64,000 nt of DNA, taken from contig WTXD01000021.1 of assembly GCA_022496205.1 (NCBI GenBank), positions 186,001 to 250,000 on the forward strand, given 5' to 3'. This stretch comes from Gloeopeniophorella convolvens (lineage: Eukaryota > Basidiomycota > Agaricomycetes > Russulales). The notes under the pieces are model-generated. The model was not told the DNA's origin. It saw only the letters and a list, made by a program, of their open reading frames with translations, and did not search any database. Made by a program: the position numbers and the translations under genes. Below, one piece after another: positions 21,341 through 30,964 of the stretch (position 1 is the first letter of the stretch; each line of letters starts with the position of its first letter).

Positions 21341-24159
21341 CTACGCAGTGCTCTCTGCCGAGTCAGCGCCCTGCGGGCCCAGTAGCACCCCCAGCTCCTT
21401 CACGCGCGCCTCCCACCCCTCGACCTCCTTCAGCTTCTCCTGCAGTAGCGCAATTTCGCGGTCGATCCCCATCCGCGCCTCAGCCGTGCCGATCTTGGCG
21501 AGCGTCCAGCTTCCCGTGCCATCCCCCGAAAGCGTGAGCAGTTGCGTGTGGTATTTAGCCAGCGAGGGACTACGAGATCGTCAGAGTCAGATAATGTCAA
21601 TGGTAGAAAGAAAAGGTGGCTAGCGCACCGGAGAGAGATGGTGATGAGGGTGATGCCGATAGACTTGGCGTGCTCGTACATCTGGCCCTCGACATCGCTC
21701 GAGACCGCGCTCGTGCACTCTACAGTGCCACCGCGTGAGTTCGGTCGCAGGGGATGGAAACTGCAACACACCATCGAGAATGGCGAACTTTGGCTTGTGG
21801 TAGAACACACGCGCCATGGCCATCTGCAGCGCAAAACATCAAGCACAAACTTCGCCGTTCGAAAATGAGACAACGCACCCGCTGCTTCTCACCACCGCTC
21901 AGCACGTCCCGCCACTCTTTCCTCGTCGTCCACCCGCCCTCGCGCGCAGGTAGGTACGCCAAGTGCACAGCCTCGAGTATCTGCATCAGCTCCTCCTCCG
22001 TCCGACCAGACTGCACGAACTGCGGGTATGAATGCGGGTATATGATCCTGTCCATATGCATCAGCCAACAAATCGCACCAGCATGCACGAGACACGCACT
22101 GGTCGAGCAGCGAGCCGGTCACCATGTACGCGCGCTGCGGCACAACGAACACCTCGCCGCGTGCCGGGCGGTACACCTTCCCGACGCCCTCGTTCCCGGG
22201 CGCCCACAGCCCCGCGAGCACGCGCGCGACGGCCGTTTTGCCGACGCCGTTCAAGCCCGTAATCATGAGGTGCTGGCCGGGACCAAGCGAGAGGCTCAGT
22301 GCGCGCACGAGCGGCGCCTCCTCCGTGCCCGTCGCGGGGATTGCCACGTCGACGTTGTCGAGCGCGATACGCGGGTCCGCGGCGGCGGGCGGGGACGAGG
22401 GGAGGGGAGGCAGGTTGTGCAGCGCGGAGAGGAGGGAGTACAGGCGCGTGGTGAGACCTGCGAGCTCGAGGAAGTCTTTGTAGGCGTACATCAGCCGCCC
22501 GCCGGCATCGGCGAGGGAGAGCAGTAGGCGGCGCGAAGAGATGTAGTCTGCAATATACGCATGTCAAAGCTTGCACTAGTATCGGAACAGCAGATACACT
22601 CACTCTCGGTGCGGTTGGCCACGGCATCGTTCGACTCGGTCAAAATGGCCTGCGGACCCGCTTGCACACCGACCGAATGGCGGCGGGTGAAGAGGACGGG
22701 GATGGAAATGAGGCAGTAGCCCGCGGCAGACCAAAGGTATTTGATGACATAATCCTCTGTCCACTCGTACGCAATCCGGATCTAGCCGATCGCGTGAGGT
22801 CAGTCGATGGCGCCACGTACGCCCACAGCGAGGCGCACCTTGAAGATCGAGTTTACGTGCTTGATGAGGCGCAGATACGCCCTCCAGAGGATCTCGCGCT
22901 CGCGATGGCCGCCATCGTAGAACCTGGTGCAGTGTGAGCGGGGCTGGGGCGCATATAGCAGCTGCGCGCAGATCCTTACGCGACTTCCTCCGCCTCACGG
23001 CCCACGCGACCCACACCCGCGCGATACTCGCCCTCCAAACGCGCCTCGACGACCGCGAGCCTGCCAAAGGCCGGCGTGACGGCACGCAGTATCCGTGCAG
23101 TGACATAGTAGTTCACGAACAGCGCCGCCGTGCCCCTGAAGCCGAGCGTGCGCGAGAGCTGCGAGGTGAATAGCACGAGGTCGAGGAGCGGCTTGAGCAC
23201 ATTGCCGCTGCACAGCACACGTAAGCTACGCAACAGACGACGAAGACAGGATGCAGCGTACTATAGGCCGGAGAGGCTGTCCGCCCAGCTGGCAATGTCG
23301 GCCGTGATGTACTGGTCGACGCCCTCGATGCCGCTCTGCCCCGCGATGCGGTAGTAACGCAGGTGCGGGTCTGAGGAGAGGTACAGATCGTGCGTGTAGC
23401 GCGTGAGGCGCGTGCGCAGGCGCAGCGAGAGGCGCGACTGGAGGTGGCGGATCATCGAATTCGTGTACGTGCTCGGGACGGCGAGCAGGAACCAGAGGCC
23501 GAGCCCACGAAGGAAACCACGGCCGTCGGCGCTGACCTGGCGCGGGCGTCAGTGCCGACGACGCGCGCGGGGTAGAGAGGGCGGCACGCACCAGCGCTTT
23601 GACGATCTTGCCATCGAGCTTGGCAACCCCCACGCTGAGAACGGTGCGCAGGACCAAGAAGATGCTGTGCACGAGGACAATGCCGACCTCGGTGGAGCGG
23701 TAGGAGGGGAAGGCGACGCGGAGGATGGCGAGGAGCTGGCGCAGGAACGCACGGTCGACGTTTGGCTTATTCTGCGAGGACGGCAGGAGGGGCGGGAAGT
23801 GGCGTTTGTGGGCGTTGAAGAGCGCGCCGGGCGTGGGACGTATTGGGACCTGGCCGGGCCATCAGGATGTATGTGCAATTGGGGATGCGGCGGCGGCGGG
23901 GATGACGCACTTTGGAGACCCTGTCGCGGAGCGGGACAAGGAGCTGCTTGTTTCCATCTGGGCCCTGAACATAGAGCTGCTGTAATGCCTCGGCGAGTTC
24001 TGCGGGTGTGAGGTCTTTACGGCGGCCGACTTGTTTGAGGGTGTGGACGACGTCCCTGGGCCCCGTGAGGATGCGACTGCGGAGGAGGAGGACGAGAGAG
24101 AGGAGGATGAGGACGTGAGGCTTGGAGGAAGCGAGTAGCTTTGGATTTTTCGTCACCAT
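21341..24159 (-). CDS. Peroxisomal ABC half-transporter, subfamily D (PXA1/PXA2-like)
   Basis: Eleven exons: complement(21341..21569, 21629..21719, 21772..21823, 21879..22047, 22100..22547, 22604..22781, 22839..22923, 22980..23207, 23262..23536, 23592..23849, 23911..24159), giving 753 residues, the usual ABCD half-transporter size. The membrane domain has the subfamily signatures RLTRYTHDLYL..D, TSQLSRTLGFRGTAALF and the EAA-like motif EEVAFYDGGHRERE. The nucleotide-binding domain has Walker A GLNGVGKTAV (unusual Leu/Val where GPNGCGKSS is common), the ABC signature LSGGEKQR and Walker B FAILDE. The C-terminus is a short coiled coil (LLQEKLKEVEGWEARVKEL). These proteins dimerise to import very-long-chain acyl-CoA into peroxisomes. 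Which paralogue (PXA1 or PXA2) is not decided. Confidence 0.93.
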
Positions 24160-24303
24160 CGTGTTCGGGGGCGAGCAAGCTTCCGAGCAACGGGGAACGA
24201 CGAAATGAATGGTTCACTGAATGGACCATCGCTATATCAACTCATTGCGGGGTATTTCTTTCACGTGTTATTTATTACATCACTCCACCCAGGTTAGGGT
24301 TAC

Positions 24304-26384
24304 CTACGCCAGGAACAGCCCAAAGTACTCGTTCACCTGCGACACCCTCTTCGCGAATGCACCGATCATCCCATCCGGCCGGATCACAACGAACATACCC
24401 TCGTCAGCGCCGACCTCGTACCCAGCGTATGCGTGGCCCTTCGTGTCCACAAACTGCCGCGCACCCTCTATCACTGCGTTGCCTCCATCGATGCCGAGGG
24501 GGGAAAGCACAATGATCGAAGCGATGCCGATCCGCGTGTACCGTCCGAGCTTCGACACGTCTTCCAGCACTTCTTCCGCCCCCTTGGGGCCAGAGAACAC
24601 CAGGACGTGATGCATGTTTGCGCCCCTGATAACCTCGAACAGGCGTGCTCTCTCGCCATGCCCGCTCTCCACGAGCTCAGGCGCGTCCGGCGCCCGATCG
24701 CCCGCGCGCAACCTCGAGCCAGCGACCCCATACGGGTCACTGTGGGCTTCTTCTGCAGACGCTGGCTCGCGTCCCTCGAATACCACAGAACTCCATCGGT
24801 AGTTGACGCCCAGCTGAAGCAGATGGCGCGGACGCGCTATCTGATCGTCCTTGGTGTTGGTGTCAGCCACAGTCGCATCAAGTGTGGACGGAGGGAGCTT
24901 GGGCCAAGTGGTGTTATGGAGGCTGTTCGTAAGCTTAAGCATCTCTGCGATGACAGGCATACGCTCGAGCTGATACGAATCCAAGAGGGAAGACGATGCG
25001 ATGCCTTTGTGGACTAGTGCGATTTTGTAGGCCACGTTGAACTGTTGAGTGGAAGGATGTGAGCAGGGGGCTACCCGACTGTGCAGAACGCACCCCGTCT
25101 GTGATACCGCTGTTCGCGCCTTGACCGCCGGCGGGTGAGTGACAATGAGCACTGTCTAAGTGGATGTCAACGAGAGTAAAACGTCGAAGGGCAGTCAAAT
25201 GCGAACCACCAATGAGGAACACGCGACCAACTGAGAACTTGTCTGCCATCCGAATATTGGCGTGCCACGCTGACACCCAGGTAGCGCTGTTCAGCTTGAT
25301 GTCAGAACTCTGGGCTATATCGTTGAACAGAGCCTGGATCCCTTCGAGGTCGGTGGGCAGGGTGCTCGGGAGTTGTTTGCCTAAGATCTGGATTTGGAAC
25401 ATAGGTGCGGGAGGTATCGGCTTGAGAGCCGCGCTATTGGTCGACTTGATCAGCTGCTGAGGGAAGCGGAGTAGGGGACTCACAACTTCGTTACAAAGTT
25501 ACCCCACCGATGCCAGAACTGCCGGTCGTGTTAGCGAGGACCTTGATGCTGCATGAACAATGCGCACGTTGCGGTCAAAGTCGGGTACCTCGACATTTCC
25601 CACCAGCATGGTGTCTTCCTCCTTGGTTTCGCCGACGAACGGAACCCCGAGCATCTTTCTTACCGTCCCTGTCATTGAAATTAGCTGATAACCCACAGCC
25701 GCGCGAAGCTGCTAAGGCTCGCCTTTGGCGCCATCTCCAGCGACAACGTAGGAAAATCCGTCCTCTGATTCGCCTTGCAGGGTCTTCAGACGGGCGATTA
25801 CATGATCTTCCCTCTGCTCGAGCCCGACGATCTCAGTATTTAGTTCAACTTGAACACCGAGCTTCTCGAGATGGGCACGCAGGATCTGCTCGACTGTTGA
25901 CTGATGCAGACTTCTGACCCTGACCTAATCTCGGGGACGGCATATAAGCAAGTGCACCTCGTGCAAGTGTGCTCTTTACGTATGGAACACCTGGGCTGGG
26001 GTCGGCTTCCTCTGCCCATTCAACGGTGGAGACTATCTCCAGGCCCGAGCCGTGGACAGCCATCTGGAGAGCTAGCGTTGAGTTGGCCTCGATCTCATCA
26101 AGGACACCTAGAGACTCGAAGATTTCCTGGACCCTAGGCTGGGCATCTGCCGATGAGTAATGAGCGATGCGTTCAATGTGACGACCGACCTGGTACGCGG
26201 TGCCTCTGATGCCCCCGCTGAAAACACCGCGGCGTTCTATGACGCGTATCGGGATGTCATTCTTGCGCAGAGTAAGAGCCGCAGTAAGACCAGACGGTCC
26301 GCTACCGACCTAGGGCACGTCAACGCTGGTTGTGGGACCAGGAGGCGGATGAGACTCACAACGAGGACAGGTCTGTTATCCGAC
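24304..26384 (-). CDS. FAD-dependent aromatic monooxygenase (phenol hydroxylase/PheA-TfdB type) with C-terminal thioredoxin-like domain
   Basis: Nine exons: complement(24304..25041, 25094..25155, 25207..25456, 25495..25518, 25568..25668, 25723..25924, 25980..26138, 26190..26309, 26358..26384), giving 560 residues. The N-terminus VLVVGSGPSGLTAALTL is the FAD-binding Rossmann GxGxxG, followed by IERR. Then come GTAYQPRVQEIFESLGVL, an SYVVAGDGAK segment (DG motif) and the second FAD-binding motif GDSAHCHSPAGGQGANSGI. The last 150 residues form the thioredoxin-like dimerisation domain of phenol hydroxylases (DRAPDAPEL, VLVFSG, VVIRPDGMIGAF). Members hydroxylate phenolic substrates using NAD(P)H; the substrate cannot be read from sequence. 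The intron at 25669-25722 begins with GC. The acceptor at exon 7 is a tandem CAGCAG. The start codon lies 176 bp from a TIR element. Confidence 0.92.
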
Positions 26385-26560
26385 ATGAGAGTGGTCGCGA
26401 TGAGAGGGAACCTTCGCCGCGTGCTTCATTTTAAAGCCGCCGAAGACGGCCGCATCGACTGTCTATTCCATGGGGATTACTCAAGGTACTGACCAGCTGA
26501 GATGACTGAGGAAGTTAGCGATCGTGATGACTTGCTTTGTCTCCGGTGGCAGGGCCGGGA

Positions 26561-26600
26561 CAGGCCCCCCGAAAATACACCCAACCTGCCGGATCAAAGT
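26561..26600 (+). repeat. Left terminal inverted repeat
   Basis: Begins CAGGCCCCCCGAAAAT, then CACCCAA and GGATCAAAG. It pairs with 27682-27721. Confidence 0.8.
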
Positions 26601-26758
26601 CCACTACACACCTGCCTAAAAAGGGTCGAAGGTCGGATCAAATGTAGCCATATATGGGTATAATCCACTACACAAAATGTGCTTAGTAAGCAGGGGTCGG
26701 ATTAGATTATCCACTACAGAGATACCCCGTGTGAGGAGGTTGGATCACAGTCCACTAC
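26600..26758 (+). repeat. Left subterminal array: four copies of TCCACTAC
   Basis: TCCACTAC starts at 26600, 26664, 26710 and 26751. Each copy is preceded within about 20-40 bp by GGATCA, GGTCGGATCA or GGTCGGATTA. Three more copies at the right end are in the same orientation. Such arrays often bind transposase in DNA transposons; that is family knowledge, not shown here. Confidence 0.75.
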
Positions 26759-26872
26759 TCGAAGTTCTGCCTCGCTCATAGCTTAGGATGATGTCCCCAT
26801 TGTGTTATCAGGAACTCTCCTATACTGCTTACTTTGTCATACCGGCTCCGTGGAAAGAATCTATGCCTCTTA

Positions 26873-26985
26873 AAAAAAGGGGTGCACTCAGAATTGAACC
26901 CCGCACCTGCAAAAACATTCTCCACAAATAGCACACGGTGATTACTAAACAACTTACCACTACACCAACAAGTCACATTCACTCT
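26873..26985 (-). other. tRNA-like Pol III promoter segment with oligo-T terminator
   Basis: On the minus strand, TTGGTGTAGTGGT resembles a tRNA A box/D arm, and about 65 bp downstream GGGGTTCAATTCT resembles the B box/T arm. GTGCACCCC and a run of seven T follow immediately, as at a Pol III terminator. The acceptor and T stems pair poorly, so a working tRNA is unlikely. A tRNA pseudogene or SINE head carried in the TIR element fits better. Confidence 0.4.
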
Positions 26986-27578
26986 CCTCAACCACAACAA
27001 TATAACCAGTATTGCGACTTCGGCCGGTGCCGGCGAACTCCCGGTGAGGTCGCGCTGCGCAGTCCATCCCGTCGAGCTCCTCAACCGTAACGCTGGTACT
27101 GTGCGCACTGCATGCCCCTCACACTCGCGCTGTTGGCGCTCAATCTCCGTGGCATACCTCCCGACCGCTTCTAGTCCGTCATGGCATCCCGAGGGCCCAA
27201 TCACGCACACAGTACACCACTGAATATGTGTGCATTTCGGCACACGCCCTCGCCCCCGCAAATGCTACAACTCCACCAGACAGTCGTGACACAGCAAAAT
27301 CGATGCCCAACTATCAAGCTCCTCTCCCCCTAACCTTCTCTTCCTCACCAAGAATGTCCGAGGACAAGAGTCGAGACTAGGGCCACGGGCACCAGGGTGC
27401 GGGACCGTGCTAATCGGGTGTGCAACCGCCCCCACTGAACCGTGCCGCATGCCCCCTTCGATACCTTCCACGGCTGCAGAATTGTTCTGAAAGGCAGGAT
27501 AAACCTGCTGGACATCATGTAGCATTTGTTTACTATTTCTCCCTAATTTATTTGATTTTTTGAGCTTTGATCATAAAG

Positions 27579-27661
27579 TCCACTACTCCTTGCCCTAATC
27601 GGGGAGGTCGGATTAAGTCCACTACACATTTTCCTTATATGGTAATTAAAAAGTCCACTAC
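27579..27661 (+). repeat. Right subterminal array: three copies of TCCACTAC
   Basis: Copies start at 27579, 27618 and 27654, again with GATCA or GGTCGGATTA in front of the first two. They face the same direction as the left array, which is unexpected for an element with inverted ends. Confidence 0.75.
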
Positions 27662-27681
27662 TCATGACCGGAAATCACCCA

Positions 27682-27721
27682 TTCTCTGATCCGACCTATT
27701 GGGGGATTTTCGGGGGGCCTG
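27682..27721 (-). repeat. Right terminal inverted repeat
   Basis: Reading on the minus strand from 27721 it begins CAGGCCCCCCGAAAAT, then CCCCCAA and GGTCGGATCAGAG. It matches the left end with a few substitutions and a one- or two-base length change. Confidence 0.8.
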
Positions 27722-27747
27722 CCGGGACAGGCCGGGACAGGCCGGGA
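27721..27747 (+). repeat. GCCGGGACAG tandem repeat (2.7 copies)
   Basis: Three consecutive units, the last partial, directly after the right TIR. One further unit precedes the left TIR near 26553. The TIR element appears to have split this array. Confidence 0.8.
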
Positions 27748-27778
27748 TGCGGACGCTCGCGGACCGCGACGCGGTGTG

Positions 27779-27801
27779 CACGTGATGTGACGCGGACGCG
27801 T
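27779..27801 (+). promoter_or_regulatory. Candidate MCB (ACGCGT) and E-box (CACGTG) upstream of cyclin B
   Basis: CACGTG lies at 27779-27784 and ACGCGT at 27796-27801, about 150-170 bp upstream of the cyclin start codon. ACGCGT is the MluI cell-cycle box bound by MBF in yeasts. With a cell-cycle gene downstream this is a reasonable but untested site. Confidence 0.4.
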
Positions 27802-27950
27802 TTGATGTTTGCGCGTATTTGCTGTGGTTGAAATGGGGCCGGAGCCCAAAACCGGAAGGCGACCAGGCGCTCGCTTCAGTTGCAAAACCACGTCCTTGTC
27901 GACGTACTCACCCTGTCCTCCTCTCCATCGCACCGTATTCTGCCGTACAC

Positions 27951-30010
27951 ATGGCCTCCAACATACCTGTGCGTACAGATGCTTTTGATCTCGTTTTTTC
28001 TGCTTGTTTCTGACTCTCCTCGTCGGTATGCTGCAACAGACAAGGCGTGTAACAAGGACAACACGCACCACCGTCCTCAAGGACGAAAACGCGAATGCGC
28101 GACCTCGCATTACCACTCGCTCGAAACCCCCATCTTCAGGCGTAACCCAATCTGGCATCCCTACTCGTCTCACTGCCCCCACCGCAGCTACTCGCGCTAA
28201 GACCCTTACGAAGGACACTCAGCAGGAGGATCCTGCCGCACAGGGCAAGCGCAAGCGTTCCGCCTTTGGCGAGGTAGTCGTCAACAAGCCCAAGGTCCGT
28301 GGGCTTGCGGACAACAAAGGCAAGGCTAAGGAGGAGGCGCCGGCTGCCTCCGCTACCACGGGCAAGTTCGCGGGTGTGGTCATCAAGAAGTCGACAGCCA
28401 CCACAACCGCCGCGCCTCAGTCTCGCCAGGCTCTTCGCACTGTGGTCGCTCCTACGTCTGTCGTCGAGGCCGTGCCCAAGCGCACCCTGCGCTCGAATGG
28501 CACCGCCGGTCGTGTCCTCGCCGACGTCAAGGAGGAGCCTCAGACACTCCACGTCGACGCTATGGTGGTCGATCCTCCCAATCTCCACCCCCCGCCGCCT
28601 CGTGCCAATGGTCACTCTCGTAAACCATCGTCAACCGCCGTTCCGCGGCGAGCATCTGCACGCACCGTGAAGCACGAGATGCGAGTGCAGGAGCAGGACG
28701 AAATTGAGGTCGGCGAGCACCGCGTATTCAAGAAGCGGCGAACGTCGTCCGACCTTCCCGAGGCATTCGTCGACGAGGTCAAGGAGGAGGTCGAGGTCGA
28801 GGACCAGATTCGGGATATCGCGGAGCAGGAGTTGCAGAGGCATCTAGGCGACATCGCACGGGAGCTCGAAGCGGACCCCGATGGTGACCAGTGGGACGAC
28901 CTGGACGCCGAGGATGTGGACGACCCCATGATGGTGAGCGAATATGTCACTGAGATATTCGACTACCTCAAGGTCGTTGAGGTGCGTTTGTGAAATTTCT
29001 GCTACGTGACTCCGCTGATGGGACGTTTCCTGCAGCAAACTACTCTGCCTAACCCGAACTATATGGACAGCCAGAAAGACTTGGCGTGGAAGATGCGTGG
29101 CATCCTTACCGACTGGTTGATCCAGGTCCACACGCGCTTCCGCCTCCTTCCGGAGACGCTCTACCTTGCTGTGAACATCATCGACCGCTTCCTTTCTGCA
29201 CGCGTGGTGTCGCTTGCCAAGCTCCAGCTGGTCGGTACTACTTGCATGTTCCTGGCCGCCAAGGTCGAGGAGGTTATCGCGCCCTCGGCAACGAACTTCC
29301 TCTACTGTGCTGACTCGTCGTACAACGAGGCGGAGATCCTCCAGGCGGAGAAGTACATCCTCAAGACGCTCGAGTGGAACATGGGTTACCCGAATCCGAT
29401 CCACTTCCTTCGCCGAGTCAGCAAGGCGGACGAGTACAATGTCCAGGCGCGCACAGTGGCAAAGTACCTGCTGGAGATTCAGTGTGTCGAGTGGAGACTG
29501 ATTGCAGCGCCGCCGTCACTGCTGGCTGCCGCATCGATCTGGCTGGCGCGCTTTGTGCTGGGCAAGGAGGATTGGGCATGTCACTTCGTCGCGTGCTCCC
29601 GCGACGTGGAACTGACATTGCCCTTATTCAGACCCCGAACTTGGCCCACTACTCATCCTACTCTGAGAGCGCGCTGATTCCCACAGTCAACTTGATGCTT
29701 AACTATGTCCTGAAGCCCGTCCGGCACCCCTCGTTCTTCAAGAAGTATGCCTCGAAGAAGTTTATGAAGGTGTGTTGCTGTCTCTTGTGCCTGCACCGCC
29801 AGTGAATTGACACGTCGGTAGGCGAGCACGTATGTCCGCGCGTGGGCGCTTGAGCGCTGGCCGGAGAACACCCAGGTCAACCTCGCTGAGGAGCTGCCCT
29901 CGCTCAAGGCGCTCATTCGCGCTCAGCGCGAGCGCGCGATTGCGGCGGGCATCGACCCCGATGCGATCGACATGATAGAGGCGGTCAGCGTAATGCAAGC
30001 CCAGTCATAA
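27951..30010 (+). CDS. B-type (mitotic) cyclin
   Basis: Five exons: 27951..27968, 28040..28981, 29036..29575, 29632..29769, 29822..30010, giving 608 residues. The first 310 residues are basic and disordered. Near residue 15, RTTVLKDENAN looks like a destruction-box/KEN-type degron, though with one residue more than the RxxL spacing. The cyclin box follows: NPNYMDSQKDLAWKMRGIL, DWLIQVHTRFRLLPETLYL, DRFLSARVVSLAKLQLVG, AAKVEEVIAPS, ILKTLEWNMGYPNPIHFLRR. The C-terminal cyclin fold contains TPNLAHYSSYSESALIP. It activates the mitotic Cdk1. The third intron starts with GC (tgg|gcatgt); only that junction keeps the conserved W-TPNLAHYSSYSE frame. Its promoter is interrupted by the TIR element 229 bp upstream. 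Confidence 0.95.
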
Positions 30011-30964
30011 CCTCCCGGCCACCCCTCCCCCCATCTCGAAGCATCTCTTTATTTGTCTATATAGCCCGCAATCTTCGCCCGCTGCCTTCGTCAATGACTG
30101 TATCATCTTCCTCCACCCACGACAATCTGCATCTCACCTCCAGCACGCATGTACTTCCGCATCTACATGTTCTTTGCGCCCTCTCGTCCATGTTACCGAC
30201 TACAAGTCACGCGTAGGCTATGCATGACACCCCCACGCTCCTCGCTCCTATCCTGCAATTCGCATCCCAGCCGTTCATCTTACCTGTTGTTGTGCCCCGT
30301 TGCTGTGATCGCTCTGCTGCTCCTCCCTAGCCTCGCTTTCCCGCCGATCTATGCACGCTTTGTTCGCCCCCCGCACACTCTTCTTACGCTGTTTTGCATT
30401 GCATCCGATGTCCCGTCCCTCCCCTCCCACTGTCGCTCTATGTTCCGGCGATGCCTTCATCACACTACTACCCGCGCCCCACCCTACACTGACAGCTAGC
30501 GATACCGCACACTCAATCAATAAACTATTATGGTCCGATTTGCATTCATGCTCGGTTTGCAACCCCTCATGCAATGTGTCGTCCCATCAATGTTCTCTTT
30601 CATGCTATGGACTTGTCGAGTCGTCAAGTTATAATATGTTCGGTGTTCTTCGATTGTTACTCCAATTAGTGGAAGGTTGGTGCGTATAGTTGCTTGTGGC
30701 TATCCGCAGATGCAATCCCTACGCACCGGAAGGATGAGGTGTAGATTAGATAAAGACTGTAACAACTGAATAAAACTTGTTCCAACATGAATGCACGGAC
30801 TCGGCTGTAAATCGACCAAGTCGAATTTGCAGTGGTGTCACCTCCAGTCACATCTGTGACCATGTGTGACAACTCGAGGACACGTCTGCCGCGAGCAAGT
30901 CGCTCAAGTTGCAACGTCTCGATTGAACAAGATCTCGCAACGGTTGACTGCAACACATTACACC
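30011..30964. other. Intergenic region between cyclin B and SEC13
   Basis: About 950 bp, relatively rich in C/T runs just after the cyclin stop (likely 3' UTR), then unremarkable sequence up to the SEC13 start. No gene, RNA or repeat could be supported. Confidence 0.5.

Larger units (their letters stand above)
26561..27721. mobile_element. 1.16-kb terminal-inverted-repeat element (non-autonomous DNA transposon candidate)
   Basis: The two ends are imperfect inverted repeats of about 38 bp. The left end begins CAGGCCCCCCGAAAAT and the reverse complement of the right end begins with the same 16 bases, then both continue with CCCAA and GGATCA. Inside lie seven copies of TCCACTAC near the ends and a tRNA-like segment. 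It sits in a short tandem array of GCCGGGACAG, one copy on the left flank and almost three on the right, so a target duplication cannot be separated from the repeat. The CAGG start recalls hAT ends, but no transposase was found. One minus-strand frame (27525-26776) is open apart from a single TAG at 27265-27267 and shows no known domain. Mobility is inferred from structure. Confidence 0.75.

Noticed and set aside
26776..27525. A transposase or zinc-protein gene inside the TIR element
   Set aside because: The frame has an internal TAG, passes through the tRNA-like segment and the repeats, and shows no transposase motif, so it is not called as a gene.
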